Assembly (NCBI GenBank): GCA_937919795.1
Contig: CALFOA010000127.1
Span: 1 to 5,843 of the forward strand
Reading direction: 5' to 3'
From: an uncultured Neisseria sp.
Lineage (GTDB): Bacteria > Pseudomonadota > Gammaproteobacteria > Burkholderiales > Neisseriaceae
DNA: 5,843 bases
Numbering within the stretch: position 1 is the first letter of the stretch; every line of letters begins with the position of its first letter. Shown in pieces: positions 4,869 through 5,843 of the stretch. Under the pieces are notes generated by a model. That model worked only from the letters and a program-made list of their open reading frames with translations. It ran no database searches and was not told the origin of the DNA. Both the position numbers and the translations under genes were made by a program.

Positions 4869-5759
4869 ATGACAAGAAAGAATATGATGAATTTTGGGAA
4901 AATTTTGGCTTTAACACTATTGAGTAGCGGCCTGACTGCCTGTGTGGGAAATCAAGCCTTTGTCGCTGCACCTGCCAATTATCAACAAAAAACCAGTATT
5001 ACCTTACCGCTTGAAAAACGCTATATGCAAAATGGCAGCTTTGCCGTATCTAGCCAAAGCTATGCAAGCGGTCAAAAAGAGTATTCAACGTACAAAATTT
5101 GGTACCCGACCGACATAGCGAAGAGTGGCAAAAAATATCCTTTGGTGATTATGGCAAATGGTACAGGCATTACCTTTGATAAATACGAGCCTGTATTTGA
5201 ACACCTTGCATCGTGGGGTTTTATCGTTGTAGGCAATAATGATAAGAGTGCGATGTTTGGTAAATCGACCAGTGAAACTTTGGGTTTCGCCCTTGCCCTC
5301 AATCAAGATAGAAATAGCCCATTTTTTAATAAAATCAACAGCCAACAAATCGGAGTGGCCGGGCATTCACAAGGTGGAATGGGAGCAGTGAGCGCTGCGA
5401 TTTATTATCCCAATAGCCATTTGTTCAAAGCGGTATTTGCAGCCAGTGCAGGGCATGATGAAGTGGCAAAATTAAAAGTGCCGTATTTTTTGATGACAGG
5501 TACAACAGGTGCAGAAAAATTTTTAGCAAATCCTGAAAAGACTTTATCTAAATTCAATGGCTTAAATAATAATGGCTTAAGCGTATTGGCAAGACGCAAA
5601 GACACAGGGCATGGTGAAATGCTGTATATGGGCAATGGCTATATGGTGGCGTGGTTTATGTACCATCTGCAAAATGACCAACAAGCTGGACAAGCCTTTA
5701 TCGGCAACAATGCCGAAATCGCCCGCAATCCGCTTTGGCAAGATGTGAAAATTAAATAA
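4869..5759 (+). CDS. Alpha/beta hydrolase lipoprotein, chlorophyllase/cutinase-like
   Basis: This is a 296-aa predicted exported serine hydrolase. A signal peptide ends in lipobox LTAC (Cys25). The start is ambiguous: ATG 4869 has no Shine-Dalgarno, and ATG 4884 (291 aa) is preceded only by AAGAAAG. Further motifs are a Tyr-x-Ile-Trp-Tyr-Pro strand (75-80), NGTG (97-100) as probable oxyanion loop, EHLASWGFIVVGNND (111-125), nucleophile elbow GHSQGG with Ser167, and DTGHGEM with His248. The Ser-to-His distance (81) is like cutinase/PETase-type enzymes. The acid is unclear: where an Asp is expected, after VPYFLMTG, the sequence is TTGAE, leaving Glu216 as candidate. It has no cap domain and is unrelated in detail to the hydrolase at 122-1222. 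Composition is strikingly AT-rich (15 G/C in the 60 nt from 5521), suggesting foreign origin. The substrate is unknown. Confidence 0.88.
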   Translation: MTRKNMMNFGKILALTLLSSGLTACVGNQAFVAAPANYQQKTSITLPLEKRYMQNGSFAVSSQSYASGQKEYSTYKIWYPTDIAKSGKKYPLVIMANGTGITFDKYEPVFEHLASWGFIVVGNNDKSAMFGKSTSETLGFALALNQDRNSPFFNKINSQQIGVAGHSQGGMGAVSAAIYYPNSHLFKAVFAASAGHDEVAKLKVPYFLMTGTTGAEKFLANPEKTLSKFNGLNNNGLSVLARRKDTGHGEMLYMGNGYMVAWFMYHLQNDQQAGQAFIGNNAEIARNPLWQDVKIK

Positions 5760-5763
5760 CTTT

Positions 5764-5810
5764 AATAAAACCAATGATATATAACGCGTTGATTTTATTG
5801 TTGTTTTATA
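5764..5810 (+). terminator. AT-rich hairpin after the second hydrolase, probable terminator
   Basis: AATAAAACCAA (5764-5774) pairs with TTGATTTTATT (5789-5799) with a single C-A mismatch, around a 14-nt loop. A T-rich run (TTGTTTTATATT) follows. It begins 5 nt after the stop codon. The stem is mostly A-T pairs, so the structure is weaker than the DUS hairpins. Confidence 0.55.
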
Positions 5811-5822
5811 TTCTCGTTGAGT

Positions 5823-5843
5823 AGATCGGAAGAGCACACGTCT
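5823..5843 (+). other. Illumina TruSeq adapter remnant at contig end (not genomic)
   Basis: The final 21 bases are identical to the first 21 of the standard TruSeq read-1 adapter (begins AGATCGGAAGAGC, continues ACACGTCT). They are untrimmed sequencing artefact, so genomic sequence ends at about 5822 and the contig is truncated there for technical reasons. Confidence 0.97.

Noticed and set aside
5577..5837. Minus-strand open frame at the right end
   Set aside because: Its start lies within adapter sequence and the rest is antisense to the second hydrolase.

Overview
This is the end of a draft contig from a Neisseria-type betaproteobacterium. The evidence is the DNA uptake sequences (DUS). 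Four copies of TGCCTGTCTGAA, the DUS variant named for N. wadsworthii, sit as two inverted pairs, and typical Neisseria DUS cores (GCCGTCTGAA) occur further right. The last 21 bases (5823-5843) match the start of an Illumina TruSeq adapter and are not genomic.

Left half (1-3612). A three-gene operon on the minus strand encodes an SDR oxidoreductase (1733-2554), a SnoaL/NTF2-fold protein (1260-1703) and a lipoprotein alpha/beta hydrolase (122-1222). It is divergent from a LysR-type regulator (2670-3554) across a 115-bp regulatory gap. The unit is bracketed by two DUS hairpins with identical core stems and related loops. The left loop contains a 30-nt tandem repeat. The SDR has the long Ser-to-Tyr spacing of the 3-alpha-hydroxysteroid dehydrogenase/carbonyl reductase type. 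The operon therefore looks like a LysR-controlled small-molecule pathway in which an exported esterase-like enzyme supplies a substrate that cytoplasmic enzymes reduce or oxidise and rearrange. The substrate cannot be named from sequence.

Right half (3618-5822). A TetR-type regulator on the minus strand is divergent from a plus-strand pair: a small glycine-zipper lipoprotein (4297-4530) and a small exported protein of unknown function (4533-4805), two bases apart. This pair has a near-consensus sigma70 promoter and an operator-like palindrome. A second alpha/beta hydrolase lipoprotein (4869-5759) follows. This half is visibly more AT-rich and carries GCCGTCTGAA-type DUS instead of the TGCCTGTCTGAA type, which suggests DNA of different ancestry within the genus.

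No RNA gene, CRISPR array, transposase or phage gene was seen. No stretch above 300 bases lacks a gene. Bases 1-20 are the contig edge with nothing recognisable.
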